From Oceanisphaera sp. IT1-181 (lineage in GTDB: Bacteria; Pseudomonadota; Gammaproteobacteria; Enterobacterales; Aeromonadaceae), in contig NZ_CP136856.1 in NCBI RefSeq assembly GCF_033807535.1, positions 1,917,001 to 1,981,000 on the forward strand: a stretch of 64,000 nt of DNA, in the 5' to 3' direction. Below, one piece after another: positions 1 to 9,144 of this stretch (within the stretch, counting starts at the first letter, position 1; each line of letters opens with the position of its first letter). The translations under genes were made by a program, and so were the position numbers. The notes beneath the pieces are model-generated. The model worked only from the letters and a program-made list of their open reading frames with translations. It was not told where the DNA came from and searched no databases.

Positions 1-1412
1 TGCCGCAAATCGTGGCGGACTTAGGCGATTTTTCATTGTTTACTTGGGTATTTTCAATTTATTTGCTGACGCAGACCGTCACTATTCCCGTATACGGTAA
101 GTTGGCTGACTTATACGGTCGAAAACCGATTTTGATCTTTGGCAGTACGTTGTTTTTAGTGGGATCTGCCGCCTGTGCCTTTGCCTGGGATATGCCCAGT
201 TTAATTGCCTTTCGTGGGCTGCAAGGTTTGGGCGCGGGCGCCATTATGGCCACCATCAACACCTTGGCCGGCGACTTATATAGCCTAGAAGAGCGCGGTC
301 GCGTGCAAGGCTATTTGTCCAGCGTGTGGGGCATAGCCGCCATTTCTGGTCCCATGTTAGGGGGCACCTTTGTGGAATATCTGACCTGGCACTGGATATT
401 TTTAGTCAACCTGCCCATTGGCCTGCTGGCGATTGGCTTACTGATGGCGTTCTTGCATGAAGACGTGGTGAAAAAGCGCCACAACATCGATTATCTCGGC
501 TCCGCCGCCATCTTGGCCGGTGTGGGCAGTTTAATCTTTGCACTGATGCAAGGCGGCACGGCTTGGGCTTGGGGTTCAAGCGCCAGCTTCACCGCCTTTG
601 GTATTGCCGTTCTATTGCTGATGTTTGCGGTATGGACACAAACTCGCGCCCTTGAGCCCATTATGCCAGGCTGGCTGTGGCGCAATCCGGCACTGGCGGG
701 GGCAAATTTAGCCATGATCGGCATGGGCTTTATTATTATGGTACCCACCGCTTATTTACCAACCTTTACGCAATCCGTGTATGGGCTCAATGCCATTAGC
801 GCCGGTTTAGTGCTGGCGGCCATTAGCTTGGGCTGGCCGGCGGCGTCTAGCTTGTCGGCCAAGTTGTATCTGCGCATTGGTTATCGTAATACGGCCTTGA
901 TTGGCAGTGTGCTGGTGTTATTGGCGACAGCAGGATTTTTAGTCTTTCCCTATCAAGTGTCAATTTGGGTGCTGGTGCTAGATCAGGTGTTGTTGGGTGC
1001 TGGCTTTGGTTTATTGTCGACGCCCTTATTGGTGGGCGCGCAAGCCTCGGTGGGCTGGCAACAACGCGGCGTGGTCACGGGTGCCAATATGTTCTCGCGC
1101 TTTTTAGGTCAGAGTTTGGGTATTGCGGTATTTGGTACGCTGTTTAATGGCAGTTTGACTACACAACTTGCCAAGGCACCCAATGAGCTGCGCGCGCGTT
1201 TACCTCAAGATATCGATGATGTGGTGGTCAGCTTGCAGCAATCGGACCTGGCCGCAGATGTGGCGCTCTATCTGCGCCACAGTGTGTTTGATGCCATTTA
1301 TGGCTTGTATATGGGCTTAGCGGTGGTCGCCTTGTTGGTGCTATTGGTGGTAGCGGTTAGCCCCAGACAATTTAGTAACCAGCAAACGGAAACAGTGACT
1401 GCTGATTGTTAA
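1..1412 (+). CDS. MFS drug exporter, DHA2/EmrB-like, 5' end cut off by window
   Basis: Proton-driven inner-membrane exporter of the major facilitator superfamily, probably for drugs or other toxic compounds; the substrate cannot be read from the sequence. The reading frame is open to the window edge: codons for P-Q-I-V precede the GTG at 12, and ALPxIxxDL is where the first helix of DHA2 proteins ends, so that GTG is not the start and about 20-45 N-terminal residues are missing. Seen: motif A-like GKLADLYGRKPI after TM2, motif C-like GPMLGG near TM5, and hydrophobic stretches enough for about 13 further helices, matching the 14-TM DHA2 layout. The downstream 0.8 kb is repeat DNA and no partner gene (EmrA-like or TetR) is visible here. 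Confidence 0.85.
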   Translation, partial: PQIVADLGDFSLFTWVFSIYLLTQTVTIPVYGKLADLYGRKPILIFGSTLFLVGSAACAFAWDMPSLIAFRGLQGLGAGAIMATINTLAGDLYSLEERGRVQGYLSSVWGIAAISGPMLGGTFVEYLTWHWIFLVNLPIGLLAIGLLMAFLHEDVVKKRHNIDYLGSAAILAGVGSLIFALMQGGTAWAWGSSASFTAFGIAVLLLMFAVWTQTRALEPIMPGWLWRNPALAGANLAMIGMGFIIMVPTAYLPTFTQSVYGLNAISAGLVLAAISLGWPAASSLSAKLYLRIGYRNTALIGSVLVLLATAGFLVFPYQVSIWVLVLDQVLLGAGFGLLSTPLLVGAQASVGWQQRGVVTGANMFSRFLGQSLGIAVFGTLFNGSLTTQLAKAPNELRARLPQDIDDVVVSLQQSDLAADVALYLRHSVFDAIYGLYMGLAVVALLVLLVVAVSPRQFSNQQTETVTADC

Positions 1413-1663
1413 CACTAAACTAAAGCCAAATTACAAACCGTGGCGAAGTCCTCTTTACCTAAGAGACGGCCACCAACAAAAAACACCATACTCCGTAGCC
1501 GCTAATTTATTCAGCGGGCCAGCGTAGCTGGATGTTTTAAAGCAGCGCCAAATCCTAAACCACCAAAAACGGCAAACCGTAGCTCATGCTCTTTACCGAA
1601 AACAAGGCTACCTACAAGGTTAAAACCAAGCGCTAAGACCATGGCTAAGGAGTCTTGAATCTT
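1413..1663. repeat. Intergenic repeat fragments related to family B MITE
   Basis: No gene is visible. The stretch holds degenerate pieces also found near 13.15, 21.4, 27.5 and 32.0 kb, such as GAAGTCCTCTTTACC...AGAGACGG, GGCCAGCGTAGCTGGAT and CTACAAGGTTAAAACC. The CTCTTT/AAAGAG and CCAGC/GCTGG pairs can form small hairpins. They look like decayed internal parts of the element that lies intact just downstream. Confidence 0.6.
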
Positions 1664-1961
1664 CCTGATTACTTATGAACCTCAGCTATTATGCGCCCTG
1701 TTTCAGTTTGTTCTTTTGTAGCTGCCGGTCTGGCTCCAAGGTCAAATGGTCTGGGTTTTGTAGCAGCCCGTCTCTTTGGTAAAGAGGACTTCGGCTGGCC
1801 AGCTTTGCTGGCTGTTACTGAGGTTTAGATTTAAACCAAAACATAAAACCGAGCCGAATAAATTGGCTCCTACAAGAGAATAGGCGCGCGACACTCTGTA
1901 AGTTATTGAATCTGTTCATTAATAATTATTGAGATATGGCTAATCATTATGGGTAATCAGG
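1664..1961. mobile_element. Family B MITE, 298 bp, with 8-bp target duplication TGAATCTT
   Basis: Non-coding element beginning CCTGATTAC and ending GTAATCAGG, with subterminal similarity (CTCAGCTAT near the left end, ATGGCTAAT near the right). It is flanked by exact 8-bp direct repeats TGAATCTT at 1656-1663 and 1962-1969, which is direct evidence of transposition. Internally it contains hairpin-forming pairs around CTCTTTGGTAAAGAG and GCCAGCTTTGCTGGC. It encodes no protein, so it must have been moved in trans. A second copy with its own target duplication lies at 27322-27626. Confidence 0.85.
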
Positions 1962-2147
1962 TGAATCTTTAATATCATTCTGGAAATCTAACTGTTCATC
2001 CTGCTTCGCAACACCGTCGAAGCCCTCTTCACCGAAATTATGAGATAGATCATATTTTTACTTAGATTGGTATAAGATCCTGCAACGATAAAACCCACGT
2101 TAGTTCCGCAGTATTAATTGCCTCGCATTTTTAATCTTATCTGATCA

Positions 2148-2183
2148 TAAAAAAAGCCCCCGCAACTTGCATTGCGGGGGCTA
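2148..2183 (-). terminator. Rho-independent terminator of the muk operon
   Basis: AGCCCCCGCAA...TTGCGGGGGCT forms a strong GC-rich stem with a short loop. Read on the minus strand it is followed by a run of T residues, 25 bp after the mukB stop codon, so it terminates the mukFEB transcript. The opposite strand has only a weak A/T tract, so it is mainly one-directional. Confidence 0.85.
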
Positions 2184-2207
2184 AAACTTATCACTTAATA
2201 ATAAAGA

Positions 2208-5200
2208 TTAAGCGGGCTCTCCGGCGAAGCCGCGTAAGCCTACTACGTGCACTTGTTCTTGCTTGCCGTGTACCTTACGGATCAACTTATAAGTGGTGCC
2301 TTTTTCGGGGCTGATATTTTCTGGCGCGGCAATCAGCAATTGCATATCTTGGCGCTCGCAAAGCTCAAACAAGGTGGCAATGGATCGCGTATCTAGGCGC
2401 GCCGCCTCATCTAAGAATAATAAGCGACACGGCAATACCTCACGGCTGCGCAAATGACGGGACTCTTCTTCCCAGCTTTGCAGTACCATCAGCAAAATTG
2501 CCTGGCCAGTACCGATTGCTTCACCAGTAGACAGCGCGCCACTTTCGGCGCGCAGCCAACCGTCGGCCCCGCGCTGTACTTCGATATCCAGATCCAAATA
2601 ATTGCGATAATCCAGCAAGGCTTGGCCTAATACCTGCGGGCTGCGATCACCTTGTTCAAGCTGCGGATTGATGCGCTGGAACAACTTGCCCATGGCTTCG
2701 GAGAAGCTCATTTCTTTGCTGCCAAACAAGTCTTGATGGCGGCCTTCTTTATCGCTCAGGGCTTCTAACAAACGGGCATAAGTGTCGCGAATATTCACGT
2801 TTAAGCGCACGCCCCCCACCAAACCAAAGCTGATATTTTGCAGGCCTTGGTTGAGTTGGCGAATACGGTTTTGCTCACGCCTAATGATGGTATTAATTTT
2901 TGCCGCCACTTCATGGGACGACAACGACAACTGACCTTCGCGCTGTTGCAGCTCGTCGGCTAAGCGGCCCAGCTCTACTTCCATTTCTTCCAGCGCTTCT
3001 ACTGGGTCGTCGGCCCGAATAATATCGTGGCGAATACGCGCTTTAAGATGGCTAAACACCAGCACATAAAACTGCACTTTTTGCAGGGTATTGCGCTGGC
3101 CTTCACTGATGCGTAGCGCATCGCGCAGCTCTTCATCGTTAGCCACCGCCATGCGCAGCGCGCCTAAGGCTTTATCAGAAATAGAGCGCAGCTCATCAGC
3201 ATCTAAATAAGCGAGTTCGGGCTTAGCGAGGCGACGCTCTACATCGTTATCACGAGCTAAGCGCACCACGGTCGCCCAATTGGCTTTATGATTGACCAGC
3301 GCCTTGCGCGCAGCAAAATAGCCTTGACCGTCTTTGCCTAAGCGTTGACTGAGCGATTCAATCTCGCGCTTACACACTTGGCGCTGAGCCTCGGTTTGGC
3401 TACGACGGCTGCGGGTGTGTACCAATTCGCTTTCGCGTTCACGCTTATTACTGAGCGCTTTTTCTTCCATGTCGTCAGACAAGCTAATGCCAAGTGCGGC
3501 AAACTCTTCTTTAAATTCAGTCAAAGTTTGATTACGGGCACTATGGCCGGTCACCAAGGCGGTGCGTGCTTGCAGTGCATCGGTAACGCGACCGCTCAGT
3601 TGCTCAACACGAATGTTTGCCTTACGTCTGGCGTCTTCTGCCTGCACTAATTTGGCTTTTAAGCTGTCGTTCATGGCCGAGCTTTGATCTAATAACTGCT
3701 CCGCATCCGCATAGGCCAAGTGCGGCAAGCGGGCCACTAACTGCGTCAATGCATAAGTGCGGGTGCGGGCTTCGGTCAGCTCGGCTTCGGCTGCCAATAC
3801 TTGTTGCTGCAGCTGCTCAAACTCGGCGGGATCTTGGCGTAATACTTGTACTTGCTCCGCCAAGCGGCCTAATTTTTGGCCGTGTGCGGCCATAAAGTCG
3901 CGGGCTTGGGTCAGGGCATCTTGTTCAGCAGTGGCCGCCGCTAAACGCGCTTCGGCTTCAGGCTCATTTAAGTACTCGGCCAAGGGCAATAAGCGTTGCA
4001 ACAGCGTTTGTTGGCCGCGCACTTGCTCACGCTTGGCTTGCCATTGCTGCAGTTCACTTTGGCTGTTACTTAATTCTTCATCCAACTGCGCTTGACTGGC
4101 GCTGAGTTGCTCGAGCTCGGCTTCTGGGTTTGGCCCAAACGCATCCTGCATGCCTTGGCTCACAAATTCGCTTAGCTGATGATACAAGCGACTTTGTTTT
4201 TGCTGATTAAAGGCCGACTCGGCGTACTGAGCGTTGCTGGTTTCTAACTCAAGATTCAGCTGGCCAATTTTCGCCTCGCGCGCCGCGCGGCCAAATAAGG
4301 GCTCTGTGGTAAAGCGCGAATAGCGCAATTGGCGCTCGCCGTTTTTCACCCAAATTGCGTTACCCAGCTCGGTGGCGTGCAATACATCTTCATCGAAGGC
4401 ATCTGGGTTGCCTTGGATCAGATACACATCTGCAGGGCAAGACTCTAGCGCTTGCAGTTGCTCAAGGGCAGCTTGCGGATCCTGCACTACTATGCCGTTA
4501 CGAGCCGGGCCGTACAGCGCCTCATAATAAGGGGCATCTTCTACCGCGATATCGTCATACACATCCGCCAGTAAGGTGCCGCCTAATTGCTCACACAAGG
4601 CGATAAGGCGTGGATCTGCATCACTGCCGCCGTGCAAGCCGCGCACTTGTAGCTCTAATTGCTGCTTGGTGTGCAGCGCTTGTTGCTTAAGCTGCTCGGC
4701 ACCGTGCTCGGCACGCAAAGCCTGTTGCATGGCGGCGGTAACTTCAGAGGCGTCCAATAACGGCAAATCTGATAACTCACGCAGCCTAACTAATTGCTGC
4801 TGAGCCTTATGCCACGCCGGTGCTTGAACGCGCAGTGCCGCCACTTTGGGGGCAATAAGGTTGCGCTGAGCCTGAAACTGGCGTTGTTCATCGGCACAAT
4901 CGGCAAAGTGGGCTTCCAGTTCAATGCGTTGCTCGTCCAGCTCAGCGAGCTGCATTTCCAGCTCGTCCGCGTCATTCACCTGTCGGCCTAACTGCGCTAA
5001 TTCAGCTTGCAACGCTTGTGCTTTATGACGCTTATCGAGGTTTTGCGACGCTTGGGCATATTGCTGGCGAATACTGGTTTCGCGCGCCAGCAACGCCTGA
5101 TACTCACGGCCTTGCTCGAGTAATTGATTGGCGCGCACAAAAGCCTGCGCCCGCTCTACATTGGCGTCTATGCCTTTTAATAACGCTAAGGCATGATCGT

Positions 5201-6764
5201 ATTGGGCCCGTGCCGCTTCGGCTAACGAAAGATGCTGGCGCTGCTCAAGCACCACGCTGGTTAATGCTTGCTCTTGGGCAAGGTGGGCTTGTTCTTCAGT
5301 TTTTGCCGATTCTGGCGTCAGATCCGGTAAACCACAGGCCACCTTCGCCTCGCCGAGGGCGTTGCGCGCTTGGCGATATTGAATGGCGCGGGTTTGTTGG
5401 GTGTCGAGCGCTTGCTGATAATCCGCCAACTGGCTTTTTAGGCTGTCGACTTCTTCATCCGCCGCACCCTTAGTAGTAACCGCCAGATCGTGCTCGTCTT
5501 GCAGCTCGGCTAAGGTTTCTTCTTGAATGGCCAGCTTCTCGGCCAGCTCATCTAATTCATATTGATAGCTTTGAATTTTTTCATTGAGCTTAACGCCGTT
5601 TAATACTCGCGCTAAGTGCTCGGAAGCCATGTCTAATTCTTGGGTTAACATGCGCTCGTGGGCGCCCAACTGCTCCAGCTCGTCCGCCAGATAAATCAGC
5701 CGCTCGCGCTCTTCGGCCAAGATATTACGCTCGTGAGTCAAGGCTTTGCGCGCCGATAATGCTTGCTCAGACAGGCGCTTTTTCTCGGCGCTGTTACGCA
5801 CATAATCCGCCGCCACATAGTGGGTGGTTTCGGTGATCAGTTGGCGAAATACATCACGCTGGCGCTGGGTTTCACGAATCGCTTCTAGGGTGCGGCGGTT
5901 TTCAAAGATGGCCGCTTCCATATCGTTAAACGCTTGGCGAATACCGGCGTTTTCTGGCAATAAGTAATCTTTAAGGCTGCGACTAATAGTGCTGGAAATA
6001 CCGCCATAGAGCGAAGCCTCAATCAGACGATAAAACTTAACGCGGTCGCGCTGATCTTTAAGTTTGCGCGGCGTGACACCCACATCAAACAAGAAGTTGT
6101 GATATTCGGATACGGTATTAAAACGGGTAAATTGCAGGTCACAAGCAATGGCCGCGGCTTTCAATTCATTGAGCGAGCGCACCTGACCACGACCGTCTTC
6201 AAGCTGAGCTAACAACAGCTCGGTGGGCTTAATCTTGTCTAAGTCACCGAGACTAGCTCCGCGCACGCTAAAGGCGGTGAGATTCACCTTGTTATCGCGG
6301 TTTGCTACTTGCTCTAGGTGCACACCAAACCAGACGCGCTCGCCCTGAGAGGTATTAATCTCGATCATGGAATAGCAATGGCCGCGCTGCAGCTTGCCGT
6401 ATAGGCCTTTGTCGCGACTGCCAGATTGACTGCCCGCTTCGGTAGTATTACGAAAATGCAGTAGGCTTAAGTCAGGGATCAGCGCGGCAATAAAAGCGGC
6501 CATAGTGGTGGACTTACCGGCGCCGTTACCGCCAGAAAGCGTGGTCACAAGCGTGTCCAGCTCAAAGGTGCGAGCAAAAAAACCGTTCCAGTTGACCATG
6601 GTCAGCGAGTGGAATTTACCACGTACAAAGTCGCTCGCCGCAGGCTCGGCTTCTTGTTCAAATTCGGGCGACGCACTCAGGGTGAGCAGCTCTTCATTAG
6701 CATGAGCGAGCACATTCTCAGGCAAGGTATCGGTCGCAGACGTATTATTTATATGAGTGCTCAC
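2208..6764 (-). CDS. mukB: Chromosome condensin subunit MukB
   Basis: SMC-like ATPase of the MukBEF condensin that compacts and helps segregate the chromosome. Seen: Walker A GGNGAGKST at residues 78-86 in the typical MukB context, long coiled-coil arms on both sides of a hinge at roughly 700-830, and a C-terminal head with signature LSTGEAIGTG and Walker B RLLFLDEAARLD, then AAPENISPEKGTTYKL. At 1518 residues it is about 30 longer than E. coli MukB; the extra is an acidic N-terminal extension of about 45 residues before the conserved RGKFHSLT start. No good internal start codon exists there, so the extension seems real. The ATG overlaps the mukE stop (ATGA), giving translational coupling. 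Confidence 0.97.
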   Translation of the reverse strand: MSTHINNTSATDTLPENVLAHANEELLTLSASPEFEQEAEPAASDFVRGKFHSLTMVNWNGFFARTFELDTLVTTLSGGNGAGKSTTMAAFIAALIPDLSLLHFRNTTEAGSQSGSRDKGLYGKLQRGHCYSMIEINTSQGERVWFGVHLEQVANRDNKVNLTAFSVRGASLGDLDKIKPTELLLAQLEDGRGQVRSLNELKAAAIACDLQFTRFNTVSEYHNFLFDVGVTPRKLKDQRDRVKFYRLIEASLYGGISSTISRSLKDYLLPENAGIRQAFNDMEAAIFENRRTLEAIRETQRQRDVFRQLITETTHYVAADYVRNSAEKKRLSEQALSARKALTHERNILAEERERLIYLADELEQLGAHERMLTQELDMASEHLARVLNGVKLNEKIQSYQYELDELAEKLAIQEETLAELQDEHDLAVTTKGAADEEVDSLKSQLADYQQALDTQQTRAIQYRQARNALGEAKVACGLPDLTPESAKTEEQAHLAQEQALTSVVLEQRQHLSLAEAARAQYDHALALLKGIDANVERAQAFVRANQLLEQGREYQALLARETSIRQQYAQASQNLDKRHKAQALQAELAQLGRQVNDADELEMQLAELDEQRIELEAHFADCADEQRQFQAQRNLIAPKVAALRVQAPAWHKAQQQLVRLRELSDLPLLDASEVTAAMQQALRAEHGAEQLKQQALHTKQQLELQVRGLHGGSDADPRLIALCEQLGGTLLADVYDDIAVEDAPYYEALYGPARNGIVVQDPQAALEQLQALESCPADVYLIQGNPDAFDEDVLHATELGNAIWVKNGERQLRYSRFTTEPLFGRAAREAKIGQLNLELETSNAQYAESAFNQQKQSRLYHQLSEFVSQGMQDAFGPNPEAELEQLSASQAQLDEELSNSQSELQQWQAKREQVRGQQTLLQRLLPLAEYLNEPEAEARLAAATAEQDALTQARDFMAAHGQKLGRLAEQVQVLRQDPAEFEQLQQQVLAAEAELTEARTRTYALTQLVARLPHLAYADAEQLLDQSSAMNDSLKAKLVQAEDARRKANIRVEQLSGRVTDALQARTALVTGHSARNQTLTEFKEEFAALGISLSDDMEEKALSNKRERESELVHTRSRRSQTEAQRQVCKREIESLSQRLGKDGQGYFAARKALVNHKANWATVVRLARDNDVERRLAKPELAYLDADELRSISDKALGALRMAVANDEELRDALRISEGQRNTLQKVQFYVLVFSHLKARIRHDIIRADDPVEALEEMEVELGRLADELQQREGQLSLSSHEVAAKINTIIRREQNRIRQLNQGLQNISFGLVGGVRLNVNIRDTYARLLEALSDKEGRHQDLFGSKEMSFSEAMGKLFQRINPQLEQGDRSPQVLGQALLDYRNYLDLDIEVQRGADGWLRAESGALSTGEAIGTGQAILLMVLQSWEEESRHLRSREVLPCRLLFLDEAARLDTRSIATLFELCERQDMQLLIAAPENISPEKGTTYKLIRKVHGKQEQVHVVGLRGFAGEPA

Positions 6765-7486
6765 AGCGTATTCTCCTGATCATCTTGCTCGGTTTCTTGT
6801 GCTGATCCCGCATCTTGCTCATCTCGCTGCTCTTCATCAGCCTCGTCATCACCGGCCACTGCCTCGCCGTCGCGGATCATGCGCAGTTGCAGTTCACGCG
6901 GATCTTCATCGGTGCGCACATCGGCGGCAAAGCGAAACACCGCTTCGCTAATACGAAACTTATCTTGTGTGCCCACATTGCTCACCATGCCTAAGCGCTT
7001 AAGGCGGCGAATAGCACTTTTCAGTTTGTCTTGCAGCTTACGACGGTCTAAATCACTGCCGCCGGCGCGCTGATTGACCATACGTAACAGTGCGCTTTCA
7101 TTGGCCAAGGTTAATACTTCTTCTTGCAAGTCCAGCAAGGAGAACACGCCTTCATTCACTAGGCGATCTGGGCTTAAGTAGAGATAGCACAACACCTTGC
7201 CCACCAGCATTTCCAGCTCAGACAAAATCGAGGAGTTAATCTCACTGGTGGAGCGCGGGCGCAGATAATAAAAGCCCTCAGGCGCGCGCACCAGTTCCAC
7301 TTGATAGCGCTGATAAAAGGTTTCTAATTCGGGATAATATTCTTGTAACAGCGAGTGCACTTCCAGCTCGTCGGCGCTAATGTGGCGGCCGGTGCGCAGC
7401 TGACTGTCGAGCATCGGAAATAACGGATTGGCGATGGCCAAGGCCAAACGCGGTGCGAGTGCAGACTCAGTATTGGTCGATAACAT
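6761..7486 (-). CDS. mukE: Condensin subunit MukE
   Basis: Small winged-helix kite subunit that bridges MukF and MukB in the MukBEF complex. The 241 residues cover the family length (about 225-235 in enterics), with the conserved opening ALAIANPLFPMLDSQLRTGR and the central LVGKVLCYLYLSPDRL region. The last 35 residues are a low-complexity D/E/Q tail, which accounts for the extra length. It overlaps mukF by 20 bp upstream and mukB by 4 bp downstream, so the three proteins are made from one coupled message in the order F-E-B, as in E. coli. Confidence 0.95.
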   Translation of the reverse strand: MLSTNTESALAPRLALAIANPLFPMLDSQLRTGRHISADELEVHSLLQEYYPELETFYQRYQVELVRAPEGFYYLRPRSTSEINSSILSELEMLVGKVLCYLYLSPDRLVNEGVFSLLDLQEEVLTLANESALLRMVNQRAGGSDLDRRKLQDKLKSAIRRLKRLGMVSNVGTQDKFRISEAVFRFAADVRTDEDPRELQLRMIRDGEAVAGDDEADEEQRDEQDAGSAQETEQDDQENTL

Positions 7487-8792
7487 GTGCTTGTACCTTG
7501 GCCCCGTGGGCGTTAATGCGTTGCCATTCTGGCTGGGCGGCGCCTACACATTCAGCGTTGGCGTGGCCGAGCTTCACTGCTTCATCAATCAGCAGGCGAG
7601 CAATATCAAAATGTTGGTAGTGCGGGAAATCTGCTAAATAGCCTTTCAGCACCATGGCCATGTCGAGCGGGCGGCCATCTTCTGCAAAATGCTGCAGATG
7701 CTCACGAATGCGCCCAGATAACTCTGCGGTCACATCCAGCATCTCGTGATATTCCAACTCTTCTGGCAGCTCACCGGTGACTTCGTCCGCATAAGCGGCG
7801 AGCGTTTCCGCTCTTAACTCAAGCAGCGGCTCGGCCAGTGCGATGCGCAACTGCCAGTTATGATCTTCAAATTGGCGAATCGACTCGCGCAAGCGCTGAC
7901 TAAAGGCACGGTTTTTATCCATGTCGATGGCAGTACGAATAAAGCGATGTACGTGCAAGTCGTAGCGTGACCACAGCTCAATACACTGGCTGCCCCACAA
8001 AATAATGGCGTCTAATCGCGCTTGCAGCTGTTGGCATAAAGGGGCTAATGCCAAACCGCGCGCGTCACCTTGCAACAGCTCTTCAATATTCAATAAGCTG
8101 AGCTGCAAGCCATGGCCGGCTTTATCCAGCGTATCTTGAAGCTCGCGCAAGGTATGGCCGGTTTCACGCAATAATTGCTCGCAGGCAGCAATGGCCTCGT
8201 GCCAGTTTTTATGCAGGAGTGCGGCAATATTGGCTTTAACGGCATTTTGCTGCTCGTCCATGGCGCGTTGGGTATCGTCGATACGTGCCAATTGCTCAGC
8301 CACCGAATAGGTAAGACGCCCTGCTACCTCTTGCTGCCACAGCTCATCATTGGGATTGTCAGCCATGGTGGCGGCAATCTTATTCAGATCTAGGCTAATT
8401 TGCTCCAGCTGCAACGACAGCTTAATTTGGCTAACATCTCTTTGCGCGGCAAAGAAATCGACGATACCCACGCCTAAACGCGTTAAGCGATACAGGCTGT
8501 CATCGTCACCCGCTTGGGCTTGAAAACGACTGAGCAGCCGTTGGCTGACTAAATCATTGATGGCATTGTTGGCGCGGCTAACTTGGGTTTCTTCCACTTG
8601 GCCGAAGCCTTTGCTTACGAAGCTAAAGGCATGCTGTAAGTCCGCCTCAGACAATTGAGACTGCTCGCCATTTTGGCTAAATACTTGAATCGCCAGCAAC
8701 AACGCCAGCCGCTCGGGCGGCAGGTTGAGCTGACATTGCTCTTCTATCACCCAACCTATCCAGTCCGGCAGGGTGCGGGACATGTCTGTCAT
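7467..8792 (-). CDS. mukF: Condensin kleisin MukF
   Basis: Kleisin-like subunit that dimerises through its N-terminal winged-helix domain and links MukB heads with MukE. The 441-residue length equals that of E. coli MukF (440). Seen: N-terminal LPPERLALLLAI and RANNAINDLVSQRLLSRF of the winged-helix domain, a long helical middle, and a conserved C-terminal block (MVLKGYLADFPHYQHFDIAR). It is the first gene of mukFEB. The ATG at 8792 is used; an in-frame ATG three codons later is also possible. The operon promoter must lie in the repeat-bearing gap between this gene and cmoM, unlike compact enteric operons where cmoM sits close by. Confidence 0.95.
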   Translation of the reverse strand: MTDMSRTLPDWIGWVIEEQCQLNLPPERLALLLAIQVFSQNGEQSQLSEADLQHAFSFVSKGFGQVEETQVSRANNAINDLVSQRLLSRFQAQAGDDDSLYRLTRLGVGIVDFFAAQRDVSQIKLSLQLEQISLDLNKIAATMADNPNDELWQQEVAGRLTYSVAEQLARIDDTQRAMDEQQNAVKANIAALLHKNWHEAIAACEQLLRETGHTLRELQDTLDKAGHGLQLSLLNIEELLQGDARGLALAPLCQQLQARLDAIILWGSQCIELWSRYDLHVHRFIRTAIDMDKNRAFSQRLRESIRQFEDHNWQLRIALAEPLLELRAETLAAYADEVTGELPEELEYHEMLDVTAELSGRIREHLQHFAEDGRPLDMAMVLKGYLADFPHYQHFDIARLLIDEAVKLGHANAECVGAAQPEWQRINAHGAKVQAHVIDQY

Positions 8793-9144
8793 TTATGTGC
8801 TCTCTTTATCTTTAGCCGTAAGGAGTAAGACGTGAGGTGTGAGGGGCCAAACACAGAACGTGTGGGCACTAACGCCTAACATTTTACGCCTCATTCTTTA
8901 CGGCCATTGAAGTAATCATTATCCCCTTCGGGGAGCTGTAAGCCGTATACGGTCAGCTATAAATTAAAACCTAAAAGCGACAGAACATTTTTGCCACGGA
9001 ATCCACGGAACCCACGGAAGAAAACCAAAACCCTTAAAATATAAAACATTATATATTGTAAGGAATTACCAGTAAGTCATGCTCTGTTAGTGCTTATTTT
9101 TCGTGCTTCTCATAACAAAGAGGCGTGGCAAGAAATCTCTAGTC
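8793..9144. repeat. Intergenic region: family C hairpin plus family A element
   Basis: 352 bp without a gene. It holds a CCCCTTCGGGG hairpin at 8923-8935 followed by GTAAGCC-rich sequence, then a family A unit at about 8988-9134: left arm TTTTTGCCACGGAATCC and repeats of CCACGGAA, a short AT-rich core with ATTGTAAGGAATTACC, and a diverged right arm ending GGCGTGGCAAGAAA. The unit separates mukF from cmoM, which are adjacent in E. coli. Confidence 0.75.

Noticed and set aside
3345..5473. Plus-strand frames opposite mukB
   Set aside because: Antisense shadows of the coiled-coil coding sequence; no start signals or conserved motifs.
8923..8940. CCCCTTCGGGG as a rho-independent terminator
   Set aside because: The stem is strong but no T run follows on either strand at this or most other copies, so it is listed as a repeat.
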